DNA of 64,000 nt, taken from the NCBI GenBank assembly GCA_934747965.1, contig CAKVHI010000003.1, positions 62,001 through 126,000 on the forward strand, in the 5' to 3' direction. This DNA comes from an uncultured Clostridia bacterium. Its GTDB lineage: Bacteria > Bacillota > Clostridia > Christensenellales > UBA1242. A program made the position numbers and the translations under genes. Under the pieces are notes generated by a model, which was given only the letters and a program-made list of their open reading frames with translations, did not search any database and was not told the origin of the DNA. Below, one piece after another: positions 50,922 through 59,065 of the stretch (within the stretch, counting starts at the first letter, position 1; each line of letters starts with the position of its first letter).

Positions 50922-52241
50922 TTAGAATGGAAATTTTCCGAAACCTTTTTTGCCATTTAACTGTTTCATCATTTCCTTAGTTTGTTCAAATTGCTTTAAA
51001 AGGGCATTAACTTCTTGAATTGTTGTGCCACTTCCATCGCAAATTCTTTTTCGCCTTGAGCCTTTGATAAGGTCTGGATTACGCCTTTCTTCTATTGTCA
51101 TGCTTTGAATGATTGCTTTGTTTTTGCTTAGTGCTTTTTCATCTATGTTATCAATCATTTTTGCCTTGCTTGAAAGCCCAGGAATCATTGCCATAATATC
51201 TTTAATGCTTCCCATTTTCTTTAGATTTTCAAACTGCAACAAATAATCTTCAAAGTCAAATTTATTCTTTCTAAATTTCTCTTCAAGTTTTTTGGCTTCT
51301 TCTTCAGTAACTGCTTGTTGAGCCTTTTCAATCAAAGTTAAAACATCGCCCATTCCAAGTATTCTTGAAGCCATACGATCGGGATAAAAAGGTTCTATAT
51401 CCCCTATTTTTTCGCCCACACAACAAAACTTTATTGGTTTGTTAACCACTGCCTTAATAGACAATGCTGCGCCACCACGGGTGTCACCATCAAGTTTTGT
51501 CAAAACAACGCCAGTGATGTCTAGTTTTTCATCAAAAGTTTTTGCAACATTAACTGCTTCTTGACCTGTCATACTGTCAACCGTAAGCAAAATTTCAGTT
51601 GGATTAACTTTATCTTTTATTGATTTTAATTCATTCATCAAGGCTTCATCAATCGAAAGTCTTCCAGCCGTGTCTAAAATTACAGTGTCAAAACCATGTT
51701 TCAAAGCATAATCAATCGCTTCAACCGCAGTTTTAACTGGGTCTTGAGCGCCTTTTTCAAAACATTCAACATCAGCATTTTTGCTTACAACTTTAAGTTG
51801 ATTAATTGCCGCCGGTCTGTAAATATCAAGACCTACAGTCAAAACTTTTTTGCCTTGCTTTTTTAGCATCAAGGCAAGTTTGCCAACAGTCGTTGTTTTT
51901 CCTGCCCCTTGAAGCCCACAAAGCATAATTATGTTCGGTGGAGTTGAGCTTGAATTAAGTTTGCTGTTCACACTGCCCATCAACGCTGTTAATTCTTCAT
52001 TAACAATTTTAATAACTTGCTGAGTTGGCGACAAACTTTTTAAAATTTGTTCGCCAAGCGCTTTAGCTGATATTTTGTTAATCAAATCTTTAACAACCAT
52101 AAAGTTTACATCGGCTTCTAAAAGTGCAACCCTAATTTCACGCATTGCATCTTTAATCTCATATTCAGTCAACTTTCCGCGAGAAGATAGTTTTGAAAAT
52201 ATTCTGCCAATTCTTTCACTTAAACTTGAAAATAATGCCAT
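50922..52241 (-). CDS. ffh: Signal recognition particle protein Ffh
   Basis: A 439-residue protein: N domain, G domain with GLQGAGKTTTVGKLA, DTAGRLSID and TKLDGDTRGG, then the Met-rich M domain that binds SRP RNA and signal peptides. The C-terminus reads KKGFGKFPF. It starts one base past the ylxM stop. Confidence 0.98.
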   Translation of the reverse strand: MALFSSLSERIGRIFSKLSSRGKLTEYEIKDAMREIRVALLEADVNFMVVKDLINKISAKALGEQILKSLSPTQQVIKIVNEELTALMGSVNSKLNSSSTPPNIIMLCGLQGAGKTTTVGKLALMLKKQGKKVLTVGLDIYRPAAINQLKVVSKNADVECFEKGAQDPVKTAVEAIDYALKHGFDTVILDTAGRLSIDEALMNELKSIKDKVNPTEILLTVDSMTGQEAVNVAKTFDEKLDITGVVLTKLDGDTRGGAALSIKAVVNKPIKFCCVGEKIGDIEPFYPDRMASRILGMGDVLTLIEKAQQAVTEEEAKKLEEKFRKNKFDFEDYLLQFENLKKMGSIKDIMAMIPGLSSKAKMIDNIDEKALSKNKAIIQSMTIEERRNPDLIKGSRRKRICDGSGTTIQEVNALLKQFEQTKEMMKQLNGKKGFGKFPF

Positions 52242-52556
52242 TTAATCCTCCCACACATTCAAAATATTGTCCAAAATTTTGGTGTTACCGCTTGTTTTTA
52301 TTTGATCTATCAAATTTTTTTGTTTTGAATAAATTTTTGTAAGATTAAGTTTTTTGTCATATTCATTCAAATTTTTTTCAGTCGTCTTTAAAGTGTCAAG
52401 CACGGTTTGCTTTGTTATTTTTTCATTTTCAGAAATTTCTGTCAAACCAATGTCTTGATAAAAATAACTTTCAAAAATGTTTTGTTGTTTTTTTGTAAGC
52501 AAATTTTTATAAAAATCATATTTTTGACAAATTTCTAGGCTCTTTTCTAAATTCAT
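52242..52556 (-). CDS. ylxM: YlxM family DNA-binding protein, SRP-associated
   Basis: A 104-residue protein with a sigma-70 region-4-like helix-turn-helix: LLTKKQQNIFESYFYQDIGLTEISENEKITKQTVLDTLK. YlxM stimulates SRP in Firmicutes. It lies directly upstream of ffh, the usual place. Confidence 0.9.
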   Translation of the reverse strand: MNLEKSLEICQKYDFYKNLLTKKQQNIFESYFYQDIGLTEISENEKITKQTVLDTLKTTEKNLNEYDKKLNLTKIYSKQKNLIDQIKTSGNTKILDNILNVWED

Positions 52557-52629
52557 AATAACACAAATAAGGCTTTTTTACCTTACGATTTTATTATATT
52601 AAAAAAAATCGCCAATGTCAACGATTTTT

Positions 52630-53883
52630 TTAAATTATTTTGCATTTTTTTAGATAATATTTAGAAAGAGCGTCATCTTTATTTATTTTTATGCAGTCAA
52701 TAAACAAATTGCGAGCAAGTTTATAATTTTTTTCTTCGAAATTTCTTACTGCCGACTCAAAAATATTTTTTGTTTTAACATACCCTGTTTTATTTGCACC
52801 CACATAAGCATCTAGGTTTTCAAACACCGACACACCGTAATCATCTATATTCATCGTGCCAACATATCTGTAATTAAGTTCAAAACCTTTTGGAAGATTG
52901 TTTAAAACTTCTTTTGTAAACAAAACATTAGACATAAAAATTTTGTTTAGACTTTCAATTTTATATGCAAGATTTACGCTGTCGCTTATCACCGTTGGAG
53001 TTAAACGCTCTTTTTCGCCAACTATGCCAATAACAACTTTTCCACAGTGTAGACCAATTCCGTAATTAAGTTTGTCTTCACCAAGACTAACAAGGTTGAT
53101 GTTTTCAAACTTATTAGCAATTTCTGTTGAACAATTTAAAGCGTCAGTTTCACTTAAAAAAACTGCCAGCACTCCATCCCCCAAAAATTTGTCTATAAAG
53201 CCATTATTTTCTCTAACGCACTCGCCCACTATACTTAAATAATTGTTGATAAACTTAAAATTATCATCAAGGCTTAGGCTTTCACTTGTTTTGTAACTGC
53301 GTCTTAAATCTATAAACAAAATAGTAACATCTTTTTGAACATTTTGCCCTAACTGTAAATCAAAAATCTCTTCTTTTCCAAGATAATCATAAAATTCTCT
53401 GGGCACAAACTTATAATATTCTTGCTTTAATCTTAATTTGTATTCTTCATTTGAAATACCCTTATTTTTAATTATGTTCAAATTCTGTTCTATCTGGTCA
53501 AATTCTTTGCTACCAAAAATTTCGCATGAAAGTTTTTTTGCACCGTCTGCTAATTTTTTTGTATTTTTTTCAATGTTTTTAAGTGGATGTAAATTTATTA
53601 ATAAAGTTAAAAAAACAAGCAAAAAATACACAACAAAAACGCCTATCAAAGCAAAATTTGTATATTTAGTTAATCTGTAATTTACTTGAAAAAAATCTAT
53701 AACATAATATTCAGCCATCATCAAAAATATTGAATACAAACCAATGTAAAAGCACAATTTGTTTTTTAAACTAAATTTTGTCAAAACTTTTTTATTGAAT
53801 GCGTAAAAAAGAGTGATTAACAAAAAAACCACAAAAAGTGCAATTAAAATTGCATATAAAAGAAAAATTAAATCTTTACTCAC
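52630..53883 (-). CDS. Membrane class III adenylate/guanylate cyclase
   Basis: A 417-residue protein. Residues 5-97 contain about three membrane helices. A linker leads to the catalytic domain (about 184-330). Metal Asp residues are D192 (FIDLRRSY) and D236 (DKFLGDGVLAVF); K232 is the adenine-contact Lys. The transition-state pair reads N304 and K308 (SVNLAYKIES), where Arg is usual. The C-terminal 60 residues look TPR-like (NFEEKNYKLARNLFIDCIKINKDD). It probably makes cAMP, but the Lys change makes activity uncertain. The GTG start lacks a ribosome binding site. Confidence 0.85.
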   Translation of the reverse strand: MSKDLIFLLYAILIALFVVFLLITLFYAFNKKVLTKFSLKNKLCFYIGLYSIFLMMAEYYVIDFFQVNYRLTKYTNFALIGVFVVYFLLVFLTLLINLHPLKNIEKNTKKLADGAKKLSCEIFGSKEFDQIEQNLNIIKNKGISNEEYKLRLKQEYYKFVPREFYDYLGKEEIFDLQLGQNVQKDVTILFIDLRRSYKTSESLSLDDNFKFINNYLSIVGECVRENNGFIDKFLGDGVLAVFLSETDALNCSTEIANKFENINLVSLGEDKLNYGIGLHCGKVVIGIVGEKERLTPTVISDSVNLAYKIESLNKIFMSNVLFTKEVLNNLPKGFELNYRYVGTMNIDDYGVSVFENLDAYVGANKTGYVKTKNIFESAVRNFEEKNYKLARNLFIDCIKINKDDALSKYYLKKCKII

Positions 53884-53950
53884 AATTATATTTTTAACTA
53901 TTTACTTAAAATTATTGCATAAAAAGCAAATTGATGCCAAAAATATTGTT

Positions 53951-54391
53951 ATGGAAAATTCAAAAAACCTTGATTTAATTAATACTTCTTATCAAACTTC
54001 AAAGCAAATTTTGCAAGTTTTGGATAATTTTTTAACAGAAATTAAAAATGAAAAATTCCAAAAAGTTTGTGCAAATTTCGTTTCTGATTATGACCTTGTT
54101 ATTGATGAATGCAAAATGCTAGTTAAAAGTTATAACAAAGAGCTTGAAGAAATAGGTTTTTTTGATAAATATCAAAATATAATTTCATTAAAAATTTCAA
54201 ATTTAACAAAAAAAACTGACTATGAAATTGCAGAAATTTTGTATTTAACAGTTTGCGAATCTAACCCAAGGTTATACTCACTCTTAAGTTTTAGCGAATA
54301 TGATGAAATTAACTTAATCAAAAAAATATTATCTTTAAACGAAGAATTTATTGACTCACTAAATCAATTTTTTGTTTCTAATAAAGATTAA
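53951..54391 (+). CDS. Hypothetical helical protein
   Basis: A 146-residue, almost wholly helical soluble protein (MENSKNLDLINTSYQTSKQILQVLDNFL, then KISNLTKKTDYEIAEILYLTV). I do not recognise it. I use the ATG at 53951, where the amphipathic pattern begins, although no ribosome binding site is visible; the longer frame to 53813 would overlap the divergent cyclase gene. It ends with a strong terminator. Confidence 0.6.
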   Translation: MENSKNLDLINTSYQTSKQILQVLDNFLTEIKNEKFQKVCANFVSDYDLVIDECKMLVKSYNKELEEIGFFDKYQNIISLKISNLTKKTDYEIAEILYLTVCESNPRLYSLLSFSEYDEINLIKKILSLNEEFIDSLNQFFVSNKD

Positions 54392-54398
54392 AAACAAC

Positions 54399-54435
54399 AA
54401 AAAATGATGATTCTACCGCAAAATCATCATTTTTT
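54399..54435 (+). terminator. Terminator of the helical hypothetical gene
   Basis: Perfect 14-bp stem AAAAAATGATGATT / AATCATCATTTTTT with a 9-base loop. Confidence 0.9.
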
Positions 54436-54513
54436 ATGACATAAATTTTTATCAAAATCTTTATAAAACTTAATGATAAAAACATTTCAAAAAAAACTAA
54501 TGTTATGTTTTTT

Positions 54514-55557
54514 CTATTTTAGATATTTTTTGCGAAGCATTCCGCATGCACCTTCAATATCTTCGCCAAGTGTTCGTCTTAAAGAAGCAGAAACACCAAT
54601 TTTTGTTAAATAATTGGTAAATTTTCGGGCGTATTCTCTACCAGTTGACTCAAGACCTGAAATCCCATCATTTTCATTTAAAACAATAATGTTGAAATGA
54701 TAAGACATTTTATATTTTTTTAGTATGTTTTTTATTCGTTCACAAACACTTAAATCATCGTTGATACCTTTAATTAAGGTATATTCAAAAACAATTCGCC
54801 TATTAGTTATTTTATAATAATATTCGCAAGCAGTCAAAATTTCCTTAATAGAGTATCTTCTTGAGATTGGCATAATTTGCTTACGAGTTTCATCATCGAT
54901 GGCATGCAAACTTATAGTTAATGTAACTTTAAAGCCATCATCTGCAAGTTTGTAAATATTTTCAACAACGCCACAAGTTGAAAGTGAAATATTTCTTTCT
55001 GAAATATTCAAACCTTTCTCAAAACTAACAAGTTTTAAAAATTTTGCACAATTATCATAATTTTCAAGTGGTTCTCCGCTCCCCATTAAAACAATATTGG
55101 TTATTTTTCGCTTATCAGATAATTTGCCATTTAAAAATTTATTTGCCTGAATTACTTGTGCCAAAATTTCACCACAAGACAAATCTCGCACTTTTCCATT
55201 AAGCCCACTTGCACAAAACTTGCAATGCATATTACAACCAATCTGAGTAGAAACACAAAGCGTATAGCCATACTCATATTTCATCAAAACACTTTCAATA
55301 ATGTTGTTATCCAAAAGTTTAAAAACAAATTTAATTGTGCCATCTTTTGAAATTTTATAATCTAAAACTGAAAGTGGTTGACTGTAGTAATGTTGTTGCA
55401 AAAAAGTTTTAAGTTCTTGACTTAAAGTTGTTATTTCATTAAAACTTTTTCCAAGATATAACCCATTAAAAATCTGTCCTGCCCTAAATTTTTGTTCACC
55501 CAAAGACAAGATTAATTTTTCAATTTCTTCATAACTAAAATTAAGCAAAGTTTCCAT
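54514..55557 (-). CDS. rlmN: Dual-specificity 23S rRNA A2503 / tRNA A37 methyltransferase RlmN
   Basis: A 347-residue radical SAM protein: C108-x3-C112-x2-C115 (GCNMHCKFC), GSGEPLENYDN, SLHAIDDETR, and the C-terminal EGACGMLRK with the resolving Cys. It makes m2A2503 in the ribosome. It overlaps the end of fmt by 17 bases. Confidence 0.97.
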   Translation of the reverse strand: METLLNFSYEEIEKLILSLGEQKFRAGQIFNGLYLGKSFNEITTLSQELKTFLQQHYYSQPLSVLDYKISKDGTIKFVFKLLDNNIIESVLMKYEYGYTLCVSTQIGCNMHCKFCASGLNGKVRDLSCGEILAQVIQANKFLNGKLSDKRKITNIVLMGSGEPLENYDNCAKFLKLVSFEKGLNISERNISLSTCGVVENIYKLADDGFKVTLTISLHAIDDETRKQIMPISRRYSIKEILTACEYYYKITNRRIVFEYTLIKGINDDLSVCERIKNILKKYKMSYHFNIIVLNENDGISGLESTGREYARKFTNYLTKIGVSASLRRTLGEDIEGACGMLRKKYLK

Positions 55558-56485
55558 TCAACACAGTTCCTAACAAATTTTTATTTCCGTTCAAAAAATC
55601 TTTGCAAAGCAATCGCTTTGACCCCTCAAGTTGAAGTTCAATAAGTTTCAAAAAAGTATTATTTCCACAACATACAATAATATTTTGCTTATCAACAAAA
55701 ACAATTTCTCCAACCTTAAAACTTAAATCACTTTCAAAATTGCAAACTTCGGACTTAAAAATCTTTAAAACTTTGCCATTTAGTTTGCAATATGCATTTG
55801 GCCACATATAATAAGCCCTTATCATATTAAAAATTTCACTGCTTGTTTTGCTAAAATCAATTAGCCCATCTTCTTTTTTAATCATCGAAAAATAAGGAAA
55901 TTCATCTTTTTGTTTAACAAACTTAACATTCCCTTGTTCAAAACTTTCTAACACATCCAAAACAAGTTTCGAGCCAATCAATGCAAGTTTGTTTAGAAGC
56001 GTGAAAGTGTTATCTTCCTTATCAATCTTAACAGATTCTTGCACAATGATATCCCCCGTATCAATACCAACATCTGTTCTCATAATTGTAACGCCCGTAG
56101 ATTCTTCCCCACACAAAAGCGCTGCTTGAACAGGACAAGCACCTCTATATTTTGGAAGCAATGAAAAGTGAATATTGATTGTTCCATATTTTGAAGCATT
56201 TATAATTTCTTCACTCAAAATTTGACCATAAGCACAGGTAACAAAAATGTCTGCATTCAAATTTTTTAAAATTTCATATCCTTCTTTTTTTATTTTATGA
56301 AACTGAAAAACTTTGATATTATTTTTTTTAGCAAAAGCCTTGACCTCTGGCTCTGTTAAAATTTGTTTTCTTCCAACTTTTTTATCTTCTCCTGTTACAA
56401 CAGCCACAACTTGATGTTTTGAATTAATTAAACTTTCAAGCACTGTGCAAGCAAAATCAGGTGTCCCAAAAAAAACTATTTTCAT
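55541..56485 (-). CDS. fmt: Methionyl-tRNA formyltransferase
   Basis: A 314-residue protein: FFGTPDFACTVLESL, INIHFSLLPKYRGACPVQ, TGVTIMRTDVGIDTGDI and a C-terminal OB domain. It formylates initiator Met-tRNA. def lies upstream and supplies the removal step. Confidence 0.97.
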   Translation of the reverse strand: MKIVFFGTPDFACTVLESLINSKHQVVAVVTGEDKKVGRKQILTEPEVKAFAKKNNIKVFQFHKIKKEGYEILKNLNADIFVTCAYGQILSEEIINASKYGTINIHFSLLPKYRGACPVQAALLCGEESTGVTIMRTDVGIDTGDIIVQESVKIDKEDNTFTLLNKLALIGSKLVLDVLESFEQGNVKFVKQKDEFPYFSMIKKEDGLIDFSKTSSEIFNMIRAYYMWPNAYCKLNGKVLKIFKSEVCNFESDLSFKVGEIVFVDKQNIIVCCGNNTFLKLIELQLEGSKRLLCKDFLNGNKNLLGTVLNGNFA

Positions 56486-56545
56486 AAATCTCCTTGTAAT
56501 AAATTTCTAATAAATTAAATCACTCTATAAACGATAAAAGTTGAA

Positions 56546-56998
56546 TTAATTTTCAACTTTTTTTATCATTTTATCAATAAAAAGAATTCCGTCCAAATGG
56601 TCAACCTCATGACAAACAACAACTGCAAGTAAACCTTCAAGGGTTAAAACCATGTTGTCGCCGTAACGATTTTGAGCATTAAGCGTAATCTTTTGAGGTC
56701 TAATAACTTCACCTGTTATGTTCTTAACACTTAAACAACCCTCAACACCACATTGAGAGCCTTCTTTAGACAAAATAATTGGATTTACAAGTTCAAAATA
56801 TTGCCCGCACGCTTCAATAACGATAACGCGTTTCAAAACCCCAACTTGAACAGCGGCAAGCCCAACGCCGTCATTATGACGCATAGTTTCTTTCATATCT
56901 TCAAGCAAAACATCCAAATTTTCATCAAATTCGGTTACAACTTTACTTTTTTTTCTAATTAACAAATCATCACTATAAATTATATTCCTTAATGCCAT
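56546..56998 (-). CDS. def: Peptide deformylase
   Basis: A 150-residue protein with all three motifs: GVGLAA (44-49), EGCLS (86-90) and HEVDH (130-134). Cys88 and the two His bind the metal. It strips the formyl group from nascent chains. It is followed by fmt and rlmN. Confidence 0.97.
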   Translation of the reverse strand: MALRNIIYSDDLLIRKKSKVVTEFDENLDVLLEDMKETMRHNDGVGLAAVQVGVLKRVIVIEACGQYFELVNPIILSKEGSQCGVEGCLSVKNITGEVIRPQKITLNAQNRYGDNMVLTLEGLLAVVVCHEVDHLDGILFIDKMIKKVEN

Positions 56999-57048
56999 AA
57001 TTAACCTCTTTAAAACATTAAAAGCCTTTTTAACTTTTGTTAAACAAT

Positions 57049-57124
57049 TGGTGACCCCACCGGGACTCGAACCCAGAACAAAGCCTTAGGAGGGCTCCGT
57101 AATATCCAGTTTTACTATGAGGTC
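57049..57124 (-). tRNA. tRNA-Arg (anticodon CCU)
   Basis: A 76-base minus-strand tRNA. Acceptor GACCTCA pairs with TGGGGTC (one T-G pair). D-stem GTAA/TTAC, anticodon stem GAGCC/GGCTT with loop CTCCTAA (anticodon CCT), T-arm CTGGG-TTCGAGT-CCCGG. CCA is encoded. It reads AGG arginine codons. Confidence 0.96.
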
Positions 57125-57309
57125 AAAACAATTTTATTATAACACCATAAATATTTTAAGTCAACAAAATTATAGAAAAAGCAGCCAAACAAACTGCTAA
57201 GTTTCATAAAGGAATTATAATAATTTACATCGATATTTAAGAAACCTTTAAGGTTTCTTTAGCATATAAACTTGATAAATTTAATCTTTAGATAAATTCG
57301 TAAAATTTT

Positions 57310-57338
57310 TTGACAAAAATTAATAAAAATGTTATAAT
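57310..57338 (+). promoter_or_regulatory. Consensus promoter, predicted leaderless
   Basis: TTGACA (57310-57315), 17-base spacer, TATAAT (57333-57338): perfect. The ATG at 57345 is seven bases past the -10 and so at the expected +1. Confidence 0.85.
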
Positions 57339-57344
57339 TAAATT

Positions 57345-57854
57345 ATGTTAAACAAAAAAATTCAAATTTATTTAATCGTTTCAATATTGTTTTCCATTAT
57401 GCTTCCAGCGGGCATAATTATGATTATTTTTGGTGCTAAATCAAGTTCTTTTATGCTTGTTTTTGGAATTTGCTTTTGTGTTTTTGGTTTTTATGGTACT
57501 CCCCTTTTGTGGTCAAATTATGGAAATTTGAAAGCGAAGAAAACGCTATATGACCAAATTACACTTGACAACATTCAAGAAATAAGCAAACTTGCCCAGT
57601 TAAATAATAAAAAAGAAGAACAAATCATAAACGAAATAAAACATTTAATTTTTAAAAGATATTTAGTTGGTTATGAAATTTATGATAATAAATTCGTTGT
57701 GCCTTACAAAAACAAAAAAATGACAGAAAATGAAATTCTTGCAAAAAATGGCGAAGTCAATGTTGTTACATGTAATGGATGCGGTGCAAAAGTTGATATA
57801 CTTGGAACAAAGGCTTCAAAATGTCCTTATTGCGGAACAACCGTAACAAAATAA
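57345..57854 (+). CDS. Membrane protein with C-terminal zinc ribbon
   Basis: A 169-residue protein. Two membrane helices (IYLIVSILFSIMLPAGIIMIIF and FMLVFGICFCVFGFYGTPLLW) are followed by a helical, winged-helix-like segment (TLDNIQEISKLAQLNNKKEEQIINEIKHLI). A zinc ribbon follows at the end: CNGCGAKV, CPYCGTTV. The family is not recognised, but the layout suggests a cytosolic sensor or binding domain tethered to the membrane. It has no ribosome binding site. Confidence 0.78.
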   Translation: MLNKKIQIYLIVSILFSIMLPAGIIMIIFGAKSSSFMLVFGICFCVFGFYGTPLLWSNYGNLKAKKTLYDQITLDNIQEISKLAQLNNKKEEQIINEIKHLIFKRYLVGYEIYDNKFVVPYKNKKMTENEILAKNGEVNVVTCNGCGAKVDILGTKASKCPYCGTTVTK

Positions 57855-57867
57855 TGATTTAATAATG

Positions 57868-57897
57868 AAGAAGAAATTTTTAATATTTCTTCTTTTT
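57868..57897 (+). terminator. Terminator of the zinc-ribbon membrane gene
   Basis: Stem AAGAAGAAAT / ATTTCTTCTT followed by TTTTTT. Confidence 0.75.
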
Positions 57898-57954
57898 TAA
57901 CAAATTTTTTAAACTTACATATTATGATTGTATACGCATTTTTAAGGAGAAATT

Positions 57955-58722
57955 ATGGCAAAAATAAACAATCAATCTCAAATCACATCAAAATATACCC
58001 TTCCCGATCAAACTGAACAACAAACTACAACACAAAGCAATGTTGCCTCAACCGAAAACATGACAACGTCATTTTTAAAACAACAAACTTCGCCAAAATT
58101 GCAAGTTTTGAGAGGAGAAACCATCACTCAAACCCTTACTCTTACAAACAATAGTGAACTTGTAATAACAAATATTAATATAAAAGAAGTTATTTCAAAT
58201 GACGGAACTTTTAAGCCTGGCTCGGTTAAAATTAATGATGTTAGTTATGAAAATTTTAACATTGTAACAGGTTTTAATTTGCCCGAAGATATACAGCCTA
58301 ATTCTAGTACAAAAATCACTTTTGATGTTGAGATTAAGCAAGAACCTGTCGTTGATGTTGTCAACTTAGTTGGTGTAGTTAAATATGAAACTGACAATCT
58401 TGTTTTTGAAGAAAATTCTAATGTTATTGCTTTGGATGTTTTAAATCAAAGCTTATCTGTTACAAAGTCAGCAAACAAAAGAGCTGTTATAAAAGGTCAA
58501 ACAATAACTTTTGTTAACTTAATAACGAATAACGGCTCAATTATTAATACAGATGTTTTTTTTAAAGATGAACTACCCGAGGGAACAGAATTCGTTGCTG
58601 GAAGCGTAAAAATTGATAATACCCCACGAGAAGAATTAGATCCAACAAAAGGTTTTGCCATTTCAGACCTCAACCCTAATGATGAAATTAATATTACTTT
58701 TGATGTGCTTGTTAAACTATGA
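57955..58722 (+). CDS. DUF11-repeat protein without signal peptide
   Basis: A 255-residue protein. After a Gln/Thr-rich N-terminus (1-40) come two DUF11-type beta domains (about 45-165 and 166-255). Each has the pattern ...GxTITxxxxxTNNxxxxxT..., then GSVKI and ITFDV. No signal peptide or anchor is visible, so it may be cytosolic or a spore-layer protein. The second domain stops early; the next gene appears to hold its last strands. AAGGAG precedes the ATG. Confidence 0.75.
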   Translation: MAKINNQSQITSKYTLPDQTEQQTTTQSNVASTENMTTSFLKQQTSPKLQVLRGETITQTLTLTNNSELVITNINIKEVISNDGTFKPGSVKINDVSYENFNIVTGFNLPEDIQPNSSTKITFDVEIKQEPVVDVVNLVGVVKYETDNLVFEENSNVIALDVLNQSLSVTKSANKRAVIKGQTITFVNLITNNGSIINTDVFFKDELPEGTEFVAGSVKIDNTPREELDPTKGFAISDLNPNDEINITFDVLVKL

Positions 58723-58943
58723 AAAAGTCTTTAAAATTTCAGTCAGTTGTTATATGCAAAATAAATGGCATTTTGCAAACTTATAAAAGTAATGAATTTT
58801 TAATTGAAATTATAGAACCCGAAAAACGAAAAACAACTATAATTGATGCTCCATACATTCCTTGCAAAAAATGTGAGCATAATGTTTGTTTAAATCAAAA
58901 TATATATAACAAATTTTTTGCTTTGCTTTGGTTATTAAAATAA
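58719..58943 (+). CDS. Small Cys-containing protein, probable continuation of the DUF11 domain
   Basis: A 74-residue frame overlapping the DUF11 gene by four bases (ATGA). Residues 1-33 (LKFQSVVICKINGILQTYKSNEFLIEIIE) align with the last strands of the first DUF11 domain (VVNLVGVVKYETDNLVFEENSNVIALDV). The rest has C49-x2-C52 and C57 (CKKCEHNVC) and a short hydrophobic end. Either this is a coupled second gene or a frameshifted C-terminus. Confidence 0.6.
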   Translation: MKKSLKFQSVVICKINGILQTYKSNEFLIEIIEPEKRKTTIIDAPYIPCKKCEHNVCLNQNIYNKFFALLWLLK

Positions 58944-58946
58944 AAG

Positions 58947-59004
58947 AAATCCATTAATTTCTGAAGTGACCTCAATAGGGTTCACTTCATTTCTTAGTGG
59001 ATTT
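58947..59004 (+). terminator. Two-tier terminator after the DUF11 pair
   Basis: Outer stem AAATCCATTAA / TTAGTGGATTT (11 bp, one T-G pair) encloses GAAGTGA / TCACTTC; TTTTTT completes it. Confidence 0.65.
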
Positions 59005-59065
59005 TTTAAAGAAAATCTTACACATTTAAAAATTTTTTTATTTATTGTTTTTGTTATAAATTCAA

